Shown here piece after piece: positions 34,901 through 43,751 of a DNA stretch of 64,000 nt. The DNA is taken from NCBI RefSeq assembly GCF_000966285.1, contig NZ_KQ031391.1, positions 3,922,540 to 3,986,539 of the forward strand, in the 5' to 3' direction. A program made the position numbers and the translations under genes. The DNA is from Pseudofrankia sp. DC12. GTDB lineage: Bacteria > Actinomycetota > Actinomycetes > Frankiales > Frankiaceae. Numbering within the stretch: the first letter of the stretch is position 1; each line of letters begins with the position of its first letter. Below the pieces are notes generated by a model. That model made no database searches and was not told where the DNA came from. It worked only from the letters and a program-made list of their open reading frames with translations.

Positions 34901-35689
34901 GTGGATGTCAAAGGCGCAGTCATCGTGGTCACCGGCGCGGGCAGCGGGATCGGGGCCGCGCTGGCACGGCGGTTCGCCGCTGGCGGCGCCACGGCCGTCG
35001 TGGTCAGTGACCGGGACGCGGCCGCCGCCGCGAGCGTCGCGGCCGAGATCGGTGGACGGGCGGTCCGGACGGACGTCACGGACGAGACGGCCGTCGCCGC
35101 CCTGGTCGAGCAGACGCTCGCCGAGTACGGCCGGATCGACCTGTTCTGCTGCAATGCCGGTGTGTCCGTCGGCGGCGGTCTGGAAGTCGAAACCAAGACG
35201 TGGCTGGACACCTTCGCGGTCAACACGCTCGCGCACGTCCATGCGGCCCGCGCCGTCGTCCCGTCGATGCTGGAGCGGGGCAGCGGCTACCTGCTCAACG
35301 TGGTCTCGGCCGCGGGTCTCCTGACGATGCCCGGCGACGCGCCGTACGCCGTCACCAAGCACGCTGCGCTCGCCTTGGCGGAATGGCTGGCCGTGACATA
35401 CGGAGACAAGGGAATTCGGGTCAGCGCCGTCTGCCCCTTGGGAGTGGCCACGCCGCTGCTGCTCGACGGCCTTCGGGAAGGCCACGCGGCGGCCCGGGTC
35501 GTCGCCGCGTCGGGAACGCTGCTCACGGCCGAGGACGTCGCGGAGGCGGTGATCGACGGCCTCGCCGCGGAAAAGTTCCTTATCCTGCCTCATCCTGAGG
35601 TAAGCGGGTACTACGCGCAGAAGGCGGCGGACCCCGACAGATGGTTGGCCGGAATCCGGCACCTGGCGCGCAAGGTGGAGGAGTCCTGA
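34901..35689 (+). CDS. Short-chain dehydrogenase/reductase
   Basis: A classical SDR of 262 residues. The cofactor loop is TGAGSGIG (~13-20), with CNAGVSVGGG at ~84. The catalytic residues are Ser in NVVSAAGLLT and Tyr/Lys in PYAVTKHAAL. VVVSDRD after strand 2 suggests NAD. The C-terminus (KFLILPHPEVSGYYAQKA) is shared with actinobacterial SDRs of unknown substrate. GTG 34901 has GGGGAGG ~8 nt upstream. Confidence 0.85.
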   Translation: MDVKGAVIVVTGAGSGIGAALARRFAAGGATAVVVSDRDAAAAASVAAEIGGRAVRTDVTDETAVAALVEQTLAEYGRIDLFCCNAGVSVGGGLEVETKTWLDTFAVNTLAHVHAARAVVPSMLERGSGYLLNVVSAAGLLTMPGDAPYAVTKHAALALAEWLAVTYGDKGIRVSAVCPLGVATPLLLDGLREGHAAARVVAASGTLLTAEDVAEAVIDGLAAEKFLILPHPEVSGYYAQKAADPDRWLAGIRHLARKVEES

Positions 35690-35788
35690 GCGGCGGGCGC
35701 CGGCCGCGGTAGGCCGGGCCGGCTCACCCAGCCGATGGGAAGGGCATTCGCGCGGGACCGAGGCAGGCGCCGGACCCGACGGCTGGGA

Positions 35789-36154
35789 TCAGCCGACGCC
35801 GAGCAGGTCGACGACGAAGATCAGGGTCTCGTTCCTCTTGATCGGCCCCGCGCCCCGGACGCCGTAGCCCAGGTGCGGCGGAATGACGAGCTGGCGGCGG
35901 CCGCCGACCTTCATGCCCTGCACGCCCTGGTCCCAGCCGGCGATGACCTGTCCCGCGCCGAGCTGGAACCGGAAGGGCTTGCCGCGGTCGTAGGAGGCGT
36001 CGAACTCCTTGCCCGAGCTGAGGGCGACGCCGACATAGTGGACCGAGACCGCCCGGCCGACGGTGGCCTCGGCGCCGTCGCCCTCGGTGATGTCCTGGAC
36101 GACCAGGTCTTTCGGCGGCGTCTTGTCCACGAGTTCGATCTTTGGCTTCTCCAT
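35789..36154 (-). CDS. FKBP-type peptidyl-prolyl cis-trans isomerase
   Basis: A single-domain FKBP of 121 residues. VSVHYVGVALSSGKEFDASYD, FRFQLGAGQVIAGWDQGVQGM and the C-terminal LIFVVDLLGVG are the standard strands, with most FK506-site residues (Tyr, Asp, Phe, Val-Ile, Trp, Tyr) kept. There is no signal peptide, so it is cytosolic. ATG 36154 is supported by TAGGGT 7 nt upstream (leaderless) and by the loss of family similarity before MEKPKIELVD. Confidence 0.88.
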   Translation of the reverse strand: MEKPKIELVDKTPPKDLVVQDITEGDGAEATVGRAVSVHYVGVALSSGKEFDASYDRGKPFRFQLGAGQVIAGWDQGVQGMKVGGRRQLVIPPHLGYGVRGAGPIKRNETLIFVVDLLGVG

Positions 36155-36161
36155 GGCCCCC

Positions 36162-36167
36162 ACCCTA
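36162..36167 (-). promoter_or_regulatory. Probable -10 hexamer, leaderless FKBP transcript
   Basis: TAGGGT on the minus strand ends 7 nt before ATG 36154. This is the same geometry as at the Nudix, CitE-like and AhpD-like genes. Confidence 0.42.
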
Positions 36168-36223
36168 CGGGCGCTCTGGCGCCGGTTCCGCGGCGACATC
36201 GACAGCCGTGACGACAGCGCCTC

Positions 36224-37087
36224 CTACCGGCTTCTGTCGATCTTTCGGAGTACGTCGGCGGTGCGGTCCGGCGTGCTGCTGTCCAGGCAGAGGCGGTCCA
36301 TCGCGATCGTGTAGCGGTCGACCTCCTCGCGTTTGTCCAGGTAGGCCGCGCCGAAAAGCTGTTCGAGATAGACGATGTCCGACATCTCGGGGTCGGGGAA
36401 ACGCAGGATGCTGAACGCGCCGCCCTCCGCGGTGTGACCGCCGAAGGCGAACGGCATCACCTGGAGCGTCAGGAAGGGGCTGTTGATCAATTCCAGCAGG
36501 TGGTTGATCTGCGCATGCATGATCTTGTCACCGCCGATGGGCCGCCGAAGCGCAGCCTCGTCGAGCACCACCCAGAGCCGGAGCGGGTTTTCCCTGGTCA
36601 GTACCTGTTGGCGGCTCATCCGGACGTTGACTCGGCTGTTGATCACTTCCTTCGGCGCACCCAGGGCGCCTCGGGTGATGACCGCGCGTGCGTAGCCCTC
36701 GGTCTGAAGCAGGCCGGGGATGAACTGCAGCTCGTAGGTACGGATCTGGGAGGCCGACTCCTCCAGCCCGATGTACGGCTGAAACCAGCTGGGCAGGACG
36801 TCGGAGTACGACTGCCACCAGCCCTGCTGGTTCGCCTCCCTGGCCAGCGTGAGCAGGGCGTTTCGTTCGGTCTCGTCGGTGACGCCGTAGAGGACCAGCA
36901 GGTCGTTGACGTCGCGTTCCTTGAAGCCGACCCGGCCGAGCTCAAGCCTGCTGATCTTTGACTCGGAGGCGCGAATGTGATAACCGGCGTCCTCACGGCT
37001 GATCTGTTTGTCCTCCCGCAGCCGCCGTAGCTGAGAGCCCAAGAGGATGCGGCGCACGGTCGGGCTGCCGCCCGCCGGTACGGCCAC
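36224..37087 (-). CDS. XRE-family regulator with DUF5753 domain
   Basis: A protein of 287 residues. The N-terminal HTH (LGSQLRRLREDKQISREDAG, SESKISRLELGRV) is followed by the DUF5753 domain (IRTYELQFIPGLLQTEGYAR, LPSWFQPYIGLE). Such genes are very numerous in actinomycetes and normally sit beside a small DUF397 gene. No DUF397 partner is visible on either side, so it is an orphan. It may be a developmental or prophage-like regulator. Confidence 0.85.
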   Translation of the reverse strand: MAVPAGGSPTVRRILLGSQLRRLREDKQISREDAGYHIRASESKISRLELGRVGFKERDVNDLLVLYGVTDETERNALLTLAREANQQGWWQSYSDVLPSWFQPYIGLEESASQIRTYELQFIPGLLQTEGYARAVITRGALGAPKEVINSRVNVRMSRQQVLTRENPLRLWVVLDEAALRRPIGGDKIMHAQINHLLELINSPFLTLQVMPFAFGGHTAEGGAFSILRFPDPEMSDIVYLEQLFGAAYLDKREEVDRYTIAMDRLCLDSSTPDRTADVLRKIDRSR

Positions 37088-37127
37088 GCCTGTTCCCCCG
37101 CTTCACTCGCCTGGTTGACAGCGCAGT

Positions 37128-37599
37128 TTATCGGGGCGGCGACGATATGGCGGACGTCGCCCGCCCGGTGTTCGCCCGGCCCGCGAACACGCCGCCGTAG
37201 ACGACCATCGAGCTGGCCAGCACCAGGCGCCCGAGGCCCGCGCGGGCCATCGCGGCGAGCAGGACGGCGGTGCCGAGGTCGTTGTTGGTGACGTACTGGG
37301 CCAGGTCGTCGAGGTCGACGCCAAGGCCGACCATCGCCGCCTGATGGCAGACCGCGTCCATTCCGGTGAGTGCCTCCTCGACGGTCGCGCGGTCCGTGAC
37401 ATCACCCGCGATCAGCTCGGCAGCACCATGAATCTCGGGCTTTGTCCGATGAACGGCCGGCAGCAACGCGTCGAGCACGCGGACGTCATGGCCGTTGTCG
37501 ACCAGCGCGGCGACGACGTGGGAGCCGATGAAACCGGCGCCGCCGCAGGGCGGCGCGGGTCGCGACGAACGGGTCCGGACGGGTGCCAACCTCGGTCAT
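37128..37599 (-). pseudogene. NAD-dependent epimerase/dehydratase remnant
   Basis: ATG 37599 opens a frame (MTEVGTRPDPFVATRAAL) that should lead to the Rossmann motif, but GGAGFIGSHVVAAL lies in a different frame, so there is a frameshift near 37550. The extended-SDR pattern then continues (DVTDRATVEEALTGMDAVCHQAAM, LVLASSMVVYGG) and stops at 37128, about half the normal length. The catalytic YxxxK half is missing. Confidence 0.75.
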
Positions 37600-37652
37600 G
37601 CTGCTCCTGCCAGCGTCACAGCTCACCCGTGCTCACACCGTGTGCCTCTGCT

Positions 37653-38648
37653 TCAGGCCGGGACCGAGAGGCTGACGGCGAAGTCGCCGTCGGGGTCCGT
37701 CCACCAGTGGGTCATGCCCCACCCGGCGGTGGCGAGCTCCTTCTCGATCCCGTCGCGGCGGAACTTCGCGCTGATCTCGGTCCGTAGCTGCTCGTCCTCG
37801 TCGAACGGGACGGTGAGGTCGAGCGCGCCGATCCGGGCCTTCTGGGTGTGGCGGGAGCGTAGCCGCATCTCGATCCACTCGGCGTCCGGATCCCACACGG
37901 CGAGGTGCGCGAAGCCATCCGGGTCGAGGTCGCCGTCCAGCTCGCGGTTGACCACCTTCAGGACGTTGGCGTTGAAGGCCGCCGTCACCCCGGCGGCATC
38001 GTCGTAGGCCGCGACCAGCCGGGCCGGGCTCTTCACCAGGTCGGTGCCGAGCAGCAGCACGTCGCCGGCCGAGGCAGTGGCCCGCAGCCGGGCCAGGAAG
38101 ACCTGCCGTTCGTCCGGGCGCATGTTGCCGATCGTGCTGCCCAGGAACGCGACCAGCCGGGCCTCGGCCCGCGGCAGCTGGCCCAGATGGTGGTCGAAGT
38201 CGCCGACCAGCGCGTTCACCCGCAGCGCCGGGCGGGTCGTGGCCATGGTCTCGACGACGTGGCGCAGGACGGCCTCGTCGACGTCGAAGGGGACGAACCG
38301 GTGCAGCGTTCCCGTGTCGCCCAGCGCGTTCAGCAGCAGCTGGGTCTTCTCCGACGTGCCCGAGCCCAGCTCGACGAGGGTGTCCGCCCGGGAGAACGCG
38401 GCGATCTCAGCGGCGTGCTCGGTGAGGATCGCCCGCTCGCGCCGCGTCGGGTAGTACTCGGGCAGCCGCGTGATCTCGTCGAACAGCTGGCCACCGGCCT
38501 CGTCATAGAACCATTTCGGCGGCAGCTCTTTGGGTGTCGCGGTGAGGCCGTGCAGCACGTCGGCGGCGAGCTGGGTGGCCCGGTCGGCGGCGGTCAGATG
38601 GACCGCTACGCGACGGTTGCCGGTGTCGCTCAGCTGGGTGGGAACCAT
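37653..38648 (-). CDS. egtD: L-histidine N-alpha-methyltransferase
   Basis: A protein of 331 residues. LPPKWFYDEAGGQLFDEITR, then LPEYYPTRRERAIL and the SAM motif LVELGSGTSEKTQLLL are diagnostic of EgtD, which trimethylates histidine to hercynine in ergothioneine synthesis. GDFDHHLGQLP and FLGSTIGNMRP follow. AGGAG precedes ATG 38648. It lies 30 nt downstream of egtA, so the two are one operon. The sulfoxide synthase gene egtB and amidohydrolase egtC that usually sit between them are absent. Confidence 0.9.
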   Translation of the reverse strand: MVPTQLSDTGNRRVAVHLTAADRATQLAADVLHGLTATPKELPPKWFYDEAGGQLFDEITRLPEYYPTRRERAILTEHAAEIAAFSRADTLVELGSGTSEKTQLLLNALGDTGTLHRFVPFDVDEAVLRHVVETMATTRPALRVNALVGDFDHHLGQLPRAEARLVAFLGSTIGNMRPDERQVFLARLRATASAGDVLLLGTDLVKSPARLVAAYDDAAGVTAAFNANVLKVVNRELDGDLDPDGFAHLAVWDPDAEWIEMRLRSRHTQKARIGALDLTVPFDEDEQLRTEISAKFRRDGIEKELATAGWGMTHWWTDPDGDFAVSLSVPA

Positions 38649-38678
38649 CGGGGCGATCTCCTGTTCCTGGCTGGCCGG

Positions 38679-40007
38679 CTAGCTCGGTTGCGGTACGTCC
38701 ACGCAGGTCGTCGCGTCCATCAGTACGGCCGTCGCGCCGCCGGTCCGCCAGGCGGCGAGCGCGGCGTCGGCGGGGCACCGCCCCCGCCGCACGAACGTGT
38801 CGGCGAAGTCTGCGACCGCGGCCGTCTGGGCCGGGGACAGGCCCAGCCGCGCGGCCGCCTCGACCACGGCCATCACACATCGCAGCGCCGCCCTGCGCAG
38901 GTCGGGCTGGGCGAGGCCGAGCGCCGCCGCCTCGGCCCACTGGCCGGCCACGCCCGCGCAGGCATCGCGGGCGGTGTCGGCGGCCAGCGGGTCGTCGAGC
39001 AGCGCCGCGGTGACCGTGACCGCGACCGGCCACAACGCCGCCGACTGGGCGTCGACGTAGCGAAGCTCCAGCCAGCCGCGGGGCCGCACCGGCGGGAAGA
39101 CCGTGCTCGCGTGGTAGGACAGGTCGTCGAGGGTCGGGCGGCGGCGCACCGGGCCGGCGCCCGCCACCCAGTCGCCGAAGGTCGAGCCGTCGAGGACTGG
39201 GATGTGGCGGCCGTCGCCGTCACGAACCAGCATCAGCCGGGCGTCGAGCAGGTAGCGGGCCCACTGTTCGGCCGGGCCGCCCGGCGTGGGTGGTTCTCCG
39301 GCGGCGGCGACAGGCCTGGTCCGGGTGGAGTCGATATCCGACCAGACGCCCTGGCGGGACGACACGCGGCCGGTCGGCCGGCCCGCGAGGACCGGCGACG
39401 AGGCGAACATCGCCACCAGCACCGGCCCCAGCGTGTGCGCGAGCCACCATCGGTCGTCCCAGCCCGCCTTCGGGCCTGCCTCCAGGTTGACCTGCAGCGC
39501 CGCGGTCGAGCACATCATCACCGGGCCGGCGGGGAACCCGCCGGTCTGGAAGAACTCCTCCATCGCCGCGTAGCGACTGTGGGTGAGCAGCCGCCGGGGT
39601 GTACGCAGCGGGTCGGCGCCGAGGCCGGCCAGCAGCAGCCCGTCGTCAGCGAGGCGGAGCCGCACGGCGGTCAGGTCGGCGGACATCGCCCGCATCGCCG
39701 CGGGAAGCGCGAGTGGCGGGCCGGAGAGCTCGAACTGGCCGCCCGGCTCGAAGGTGATCCGGCTGCCGCCGGGAAGGTCCGGATCGAGGCCGCCCAGCGC
39801 CGCCCGGGTCCGTTCCGGCGCGACGGGTCGGTCGGGGGAGTGACCGTCGACCACGAACCATTCGGTCTCGATCCCGACCCGGCCCACGGCCGTATCGGCG
39901 AGCATCGTCCGCTCGGCGAAGCCGTGGACGTCGGCGGGCCGCTCGACCACATCGCCGAGGTCGTCCACCGGACGCGTCGAGACGTCCGGCGTCTGCCGTC
40001 GTGCCAT
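38679..40007 (-). CDS. egtA: Glutamate-cysteine ligase of ergothioneine biosynthesis
   Basis: A protein of 442 residues. VGIETEWFVVDGH, RITFEPGGQFELSGPP and MMCSTAALQVNLEAG are the GCS2-type ATP-grasp-like motifs of actinobacterial EgtA. It makes gamma-glutamylcysteine, the sulfur donor for EgtB. ATG 40007 has GGAGGGG upstream; earlier in-frame codons belong to the leader. It is the first gene of the egtA-egtD operon. Confidence 0.88.
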   Translation of the reverse strand: MARRQTPDVSTRPVDDLGDVVERPADVHGFAERTMLADTAVGRVGIETEWFVVDGHSPDRPVAPERTRAALGGLDPDLPGGSRITFEPGGQFELSGPPLALPAAMRAMSADLTAVRLRLADDGLLLAGLGADPLRTPRRLLTHSRYAAMEEFFQTGGFPAGPVMMCSTAALQVNLEAGPKAGWDDRWWLAHTLGPVLVAMFASSPVLAGRPTGRVSSRQGVWSDIDSTRTRPVAAAGEPPTPGGPAEQWARYLLDARLMLVRDGDGRHIPVLDGSTFGDWVAGAGPVRRRPTLDDLSYHASTVFPPVRPRGWLELRYVDAQSAALWPVAVTVTAALLDDPLAADTARDACAGVAGQWAEAAALGLAQPDLRRAALRCVMAVVEAAARLGLSPAQTAAVADFADTFVRRGRCPADAALAAWRTGGATAVLMDATTCVDVPQPS

Positions 40008-40325
40008 GAACCCCTCCAGGTCCGGACCGGCCAGCCGTGTGGGCTGGCCGCGGGTCGGCGCGGGTCGTGGTGGTCGGGTCTGCCGGCAGGTTCTCTGCCG
40101 AGGCAATCAACGGACGTTCACGGGCGGACATTCCGACCTGCGGTCCCGAATCCGCCTTTCGTGCGTCAGCGGGAGCGGCCGATGAGACCGGGGCCGGAAG
40201 CGCCAGAAGCCCAGGCAGCGCGCGACATGTCCCCAGGCTAGCGGTGGCGGTGCAGGAGGCCAGGGGTGTGACCGGCGCCCAGTGGAGGTCCGGGTGCGGG
40301 CGTCCGGGACGGCGCCGGGACGGCG

Positions 40326-40371
40326 CTGGGCCCGGTGGTCCGCCCGTTGCGCGGTGGACCACCGGGCCCAG
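40326..40371. terminator. Long perfect hairpin (16-bp stem)
   Basis: CTGGGCCCGGTGGTCC (40326-40341) pairs perfectly with GGACCACCGGGCCCAG (40356-40371) over a 14-nt loop. It lies ~210 nt after the small secreted-protein gene on the minus strand and ~320 nt before egtA. It may end that transcript; no T-run follows on either strand. Confidence 0.55.
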
Positions 40372-40441
40372 ACCTTCTTCCGCCTTACCTGTGCGTGCGA
40401 TCGTGCGGACACGACTCCCCGCCGCCCGGCTGTCCTGCCGG

Positions 40442-40555
40442 CCCGGACCCCGACCACCAGGCATGACTCGACGCGCGAAGCCAGATCAAGCCATACCGGG
40501 CGGCTGCTGGTCTCGGCCCGGTCCCAACCACCGGGCATGACTCAACGCGCGGAGC
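40442..40555. repeat. Degenerate direct repeat, two ~39-bp copies
   Basis: The copies lie at about 40442-40481 and 40517-40555. Both contain CATGACTC-ACGCGCG-AGC preceded by a CCACC-GG run, with a few mismatches. No coding frame spans them convincingly. They lie between the hairpin above and the small secreted-protein gene. Confidence 0.6.
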
Positions 40556-40579
40556 GACCCGGAGCGACCTGCGCGGAGG

Positions 40580-40795
40580 TCATCCGCAGACGCGGACGGA
40601 CCGCGGCGGAACCCACCGTCGGTGCCCGTTCTCCCAGACCCAGTGGCCGCTTACCGTGCGCCAGTAACAGTGGTAGGCGGTACCGGTGACATGGCTTGTG
40701 GCCACTGAAGCCTGGGCGGGAGCCGCGGACAGGACGGAACCCAGCGCCGCGGCGGCGATCAGCAGGGGGAATGTCTGGCTCTTTCGGTACGCCAT
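40580..40795 (-). CDS. Small secreted protein
   Basis: A protein of 71 residues. A Sec signal peptide is evident (MAYRKSQTFPLLIAAAALGS, cleavage after APAQA). The mature part is ~40 residues, aromatic and basic (YHCYWRTVSGHWVWENGHRR), with two cysteines that could form one disulfide. GGAGGGAG precedes ATG 40795. I do not recognise the family; the start, ribosome site and signal peptide make it a real gene. A cell-wall or extracellular role is inferred. Confidence 0.7.
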   Translation of the reverse strand: MAYRKSQTFPLLIAAAALGSVLSAAPAQASVATSHVTGTAYHCYWRTVSGHWVWENGHRRWVPPRSVRVCG

Positions 40796-41371
40796 GTTTG
40801 CTCCCTCCGGCGTATTGCACCATTCGTCGAAGAAGTACCGGCCGGATTTCGCGGGTCCGAGATACCCGCGATTACCGAGCGGCAACCACGCCGGCGGCAC
40901 GCGGTAGTCCAGGCCCGAACCGTCGGGAGCTTCTCCGGCTGGCCTCGTGTCTGGAGACAACTGGCCGAGGTGATTGGCCGCGGACCGCGCGCCGGCGGCC
41001 GCTCACGCCGACGGTCGGCGTGGCGGTGGCCGCCGGGCTCGACTGGCGTTTCAAACCCATGACCGCGCGTGGACCGGGCAGGGCGGGCACATCGAGCCGG
41101 CGCGCGGGCCCGCGCGGAGTGCCGCGCTGATCCCGGCGCGGGCCCTGTGCGTGATTCGCGCCTGGCCTGGGTCCTGGGCTACCGGCCGCTGTCTTGGCTT
41201 GTCGGAGGGCTCGCCGCGGCGTGGGCCCTATGTCGACGGAACCGCTTGGGCATGTCCAGCGACGCCCGGTCGGCCATGAGCGCGGCCGTTTGCCGGGTCC
41301 CACCGAGACGCTCGCGAACCGGGGCCCGGACCGGTGGTACCCGGGGCGCCGATGGCGCGTAAGGTGGTGGC
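40796..41371. other. Intergenic region without a convincing gene
   Basis: No frame in this stretch has a recognisable domain or good ribosome site. It separates the secreted-protein gene from the promoter/leader of the first cold-shock gene. Confidence 0.45.
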
Positions 41372-41419
41372 GTTGCCTGTTCTCCGCTGTATGAGCGTCA
41401 TGCATCGCCGAACGGAACG
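41372..41419 (+). promoter_or_regulatory. Conserved block in the first cold-shock gene leader
   Basis: A 48-nt block containing CCTGTTCTCCGCTGT and GAGCGTCATGCATCG recurs with three mismatches upstream of the second cold-shock gene (43621-43668). It ends 92 nt before this gene's start. It is either a shared promoter or part of the structured 5' UTR. Confidence 0.65.
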
Positions 41420-41511
41420 ACGGCTGCAAAGTGATCAGCAGAGTGATCGGCGGCCGGTGCGAGACCGGGAGACGACGGACGTCTACCGGAGAAACATCAA
41501 GGAGAACGCTC

Positions 41512-41715
41512 GTGGCTCAGGGTACCGTCAAGTGGTTCAACGCGGAGAAGGGGTTCGGCTTTATCTCCGTGGACGGTGGCGGTCCGGACGTGTTCGTCCA
41601 CTTCTCGGCGATTTTGACAGACGGTTACAAGTCGCTGGACGAGGGGCAAAGCGTGCAGTTCGAGATCGTGCAGGGCCAGAAGGGCCCGCAGGCTGACAAG
41701 GTTCAGCCTGTCTGA
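41512..41715 (+). CDS. csp: Cold-shock domain protein
   Basis: An OB-fold protein of 67 residues. RNP1 is KGFGFISV and RNP2 is VFVHFSAI, after the usual [10 protein letters not shown] start. It binds single-stranded RNA and acts as an RNA chaperone. GTG 41512 has AAGGAG 8 nt upstream. It differs from the second copy at 43752 by only a few residues and shares its leader. The transcript has a long leader (~90 nt or more), as in cspA-type genes. Confidence 0.92.
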   Translation: MAQGTVKWFNAEKGFGFISVDGGGPDVFVHFSAILTDGYKSLDEGQSVQFEIVQGQKGPQADKVQPV

Positions 41716-41735
41716 CACACCCAGACCTCAAACGG

Positions 41736-41766
41736 AACAGCGCGCGGCCGGGGGCCGCGCGCTGTT
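41736..41766 (+). terminator. Intrinsic terminator of the first cold-shock gene
   Basis: AACAGCGCGCGGCC (41736-41749) pairs perfectly with GGCCGCGCGCTGTT (41753-41766) over GGG. It lies 20 nt after the stop. Confidence 0.85.
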
Positions 41767-42019
41767 CTCGTTGTAAGGCCGTTCGCGGAACGAACCCCGT
41801 GGGCCCGGCGGCACCTCGTCGCGCAAACCGCGCGGCCGCCCCCTGACGCCTCGGCGCCACGTCACAGCCTTCGCGCAGGCCGCGTCGCGACAGCAAGATC
41901 GCCGTCCCTGGCCTCTCATGGTCGTAGAACGGCCGCGAGGACAACCACTACGGAGCTGAATCAGCGATCTTGTCTGCGGCGGAGTGCGGTCGAGTTCGGC
42001 CGACCGGCCGGCTGCCGAC

Positions 42020-43216
42020 CTATTCGAGGTAGGACCGCAGGGCCTCGGACCGAGCGGGATGGCGCAGCTTCGCCAGTGTCCGCTGCTCGATCTGGCGGAT
42101 GCGCTCACGGGTCAGCCCGAACTCGCGGCCGATCTCCTCCAGCGTGTGCACCTGGCCGTCGGCCAGGCCGAACCGCAGCTGGATGACGCGGCGCTCCCGG
42201 TCCGGCAGGGCCCGCAGCACGGCGCTCAGCTGCGCCGCGCGCACGGAGACCATGGCTGCCTCGACCGGCTCGATCGCGGCCGTGTCCTCAATCAGGTCGC
42301 CGAGCTCGGTGTCGGCGTCGTCACCGACCGGGCTGTCGAGGGAAACCGGCTCCCGCGAGATGCGCTGAAGCTCGTCGACCCTGCCCGCGGTCACGCCGAG
42401 GGCGGCGGCGAGCTCCTCCCGGGTCGCCTCGCGGCCGAGCTCCATCAGCAACTCGCGGCGCAGCCGGACGAGCTGGTTGAGCAGCTCGACGAGGTGCACC
42501 GGAAGGCGAACCGTTCGGGACTGGTCGGCGAGCGCCCTGGTGATCGCCTGCCGGACCCACCAGGTGGCATAGGTCGAGAACTTGTAGCCCTTGGTGTAGT
42601 CGAACTTCTCGACCGCCCGGATGAGGCCGAGATTTCCCTCCTGCACCACGTCGAGGAAAAGCATTCCGCGTCCGGCGTACCGTTTCGCGATCGAGACGAC
42701 CAGCCGGAGGTTCGCCTCGACGAGCTGTCGGACGGCCACCTGACCGTCCCGCTCGATGGCGATGAGGTCCAACCGCTGGCCCGGGGACATCTCGTCGTCC
42801 GCCGTCTCCAGCTTGTGGCCGGCGAACAGCCCCGCCTCGATCCGTTTCGCGAGGTCCACCTCGCCCTCGGCGGTCAGCAGCGGCGTCTTGCCGATGCTCG
42901 CCAGGTACATCCGCACCGGGTCGAAGACGGTCGTCGACGTCGTCCGCGCCGCCGCCCGCCGCCGCGCGGGCTGCTTCGTCTCGTCGGCCGGGTCGCCGTC
43001 GTCGGCAGGGCCGTCCTGCGCCGCGTCGTCCGCACCGTTCTCGACGCTGTTCTCCGGATCGCCACCGGTGTCGAGGCCGGTCTCGACCTCCGGATGGCCA
43101 CTGACCAGGCTGAGGCTGGTCTCGCCGTCAGGCTCGCCCACGACACGGACCGGGCTCGTCGTGGTCCGCCGGCCCGTGGGGGCGCGTCCGCCGGCGAGCC
43201 GGGTCGTGCTCTGCAT
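42020..43216 (-). CDS. Sigma-70 family RNA polymerase sigma factor (group 1/2, HrdA/SigB-like)
   Basis: A protein of 398 residues. An acidic, low-complexity N-terminus (~1-95) is followed by region 1.2 ([20 protein letters not shown]), region 2 ([40 protein letters not shown]), region 3, and region 4.2 ([20 protein letters not shown]). Region 2.4/3.0 reads [12 protein letters not shown], slightly off the housekeeping IRIPVHMVE, so a group 2 factor is likelier than the principal one. It lies antisense between two cold-shock genes. Confidence 0.85.
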   Translation of the reverse strand: MQSTTRLAGGRAPTGRRTTTSPVRVVGEPDGETSLSLVSGHPEVETGLDTGGDPENSVENGADDAAQDGPADDGDPADETKQPARRRAAARTTSTTVFDPVRMYLASIGKTPLLTAEGEVDLAKRIEAGLFAGHKLETADDEMSPGQRLDLIAIERDGQVAVRQLVEANLRLVVSIAKRYAGRGMLFLDVVQEGNLGLIRAVEKFDYTKGYKFSTYATWWVRQAITRALADQSRTVRLPVHLVELLNQLVRLRRELLMELGREATREELAAALGVTAGRVDELQRISREPVSLDSPVGDDADTELGDLIEDTAAIEPVEAAMVSVRAAQLSAVLRALPDRERRVIQLRFGLADGQVHTLEEIGREFGLTRERIRQIEQRTLAKLRHPARSEALRSYLE

Positions 43217-43620
43217 GGCTAACTCCAGCCTGTTGAAGGGATCCGTGCGGTGGAGTCACCGAAGTCATGGGTCACGACCCAGGCTGCCTCAAGTCCGTGG
43301 GGGCATCGTTCGCGGCGGCATGCGACTGTCGTCTGGCGATGGTTGCAGTTGGGTAGTGCTGACGTCCAGCGTCGGTTGTGTTGGACGATGGAATGGGTGG
43401 CGGCAGTGTGCGCCGGTCTACGCCAGGCTACGCCACCACACGGCGCCCACCGGGACCCGAGCCCGCGCGGCGCCGGCCGCCGGAACCACCCTGGCCTGGT
43501 CGGGGATGCCGGCCTCGTCCGGGGCCAGGCCACGGTCGGTTTCCTGATTTTGCGCTGTGGGCTGGGCCGGGACCGGCGCGCGGTGGGGCCGGCGGGGCCG
43601 ACGACGAGTACGATGGCCGC
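43217..43620. other. Intergenic region without a convincing gene
   Basis: About 400 nt between the sigma-factor start and the conserved cold-shock leader block. It must carry the sigma-factor promoter. The open frames are Arg/Pro-rich and without domains. Confidence 0.45.
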
Positions 43621-43668
43621 GTTACCTGTTCTCCGCTGTGTGAGCGTCATGCATCGACGAACGGAACG
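43621..43668 (+). promoter_or_regulatory. Conserved block in the second cold-shock gene leader
   Basis: The partner of 41372-41419 (45 of 48 positions identical by eye). It ends 83 nt before the second csp start. Between block and start the two leaders diverge, except for AGCGAGACCCGGGAGACGA-like and AAGGAGAACGCTC segments. Confidence 0.65.
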
Positions 43669-43751
43669 GCCGAGCGTGGAGCGATCTGCGGCCGGAGCGA
43701 GACCCGGGAGACGAGAGACGTCAGCCGGGAAAGCTAGCAAGGAGAACGCTC

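Noticed and set aside
37905-40241. A 778-codon plus-strand frame opposite egtA and egtD
   Set aside because: The minus strand encodes both recognised enzymes; the plus frame has no motif and is a codon-bias shadow.
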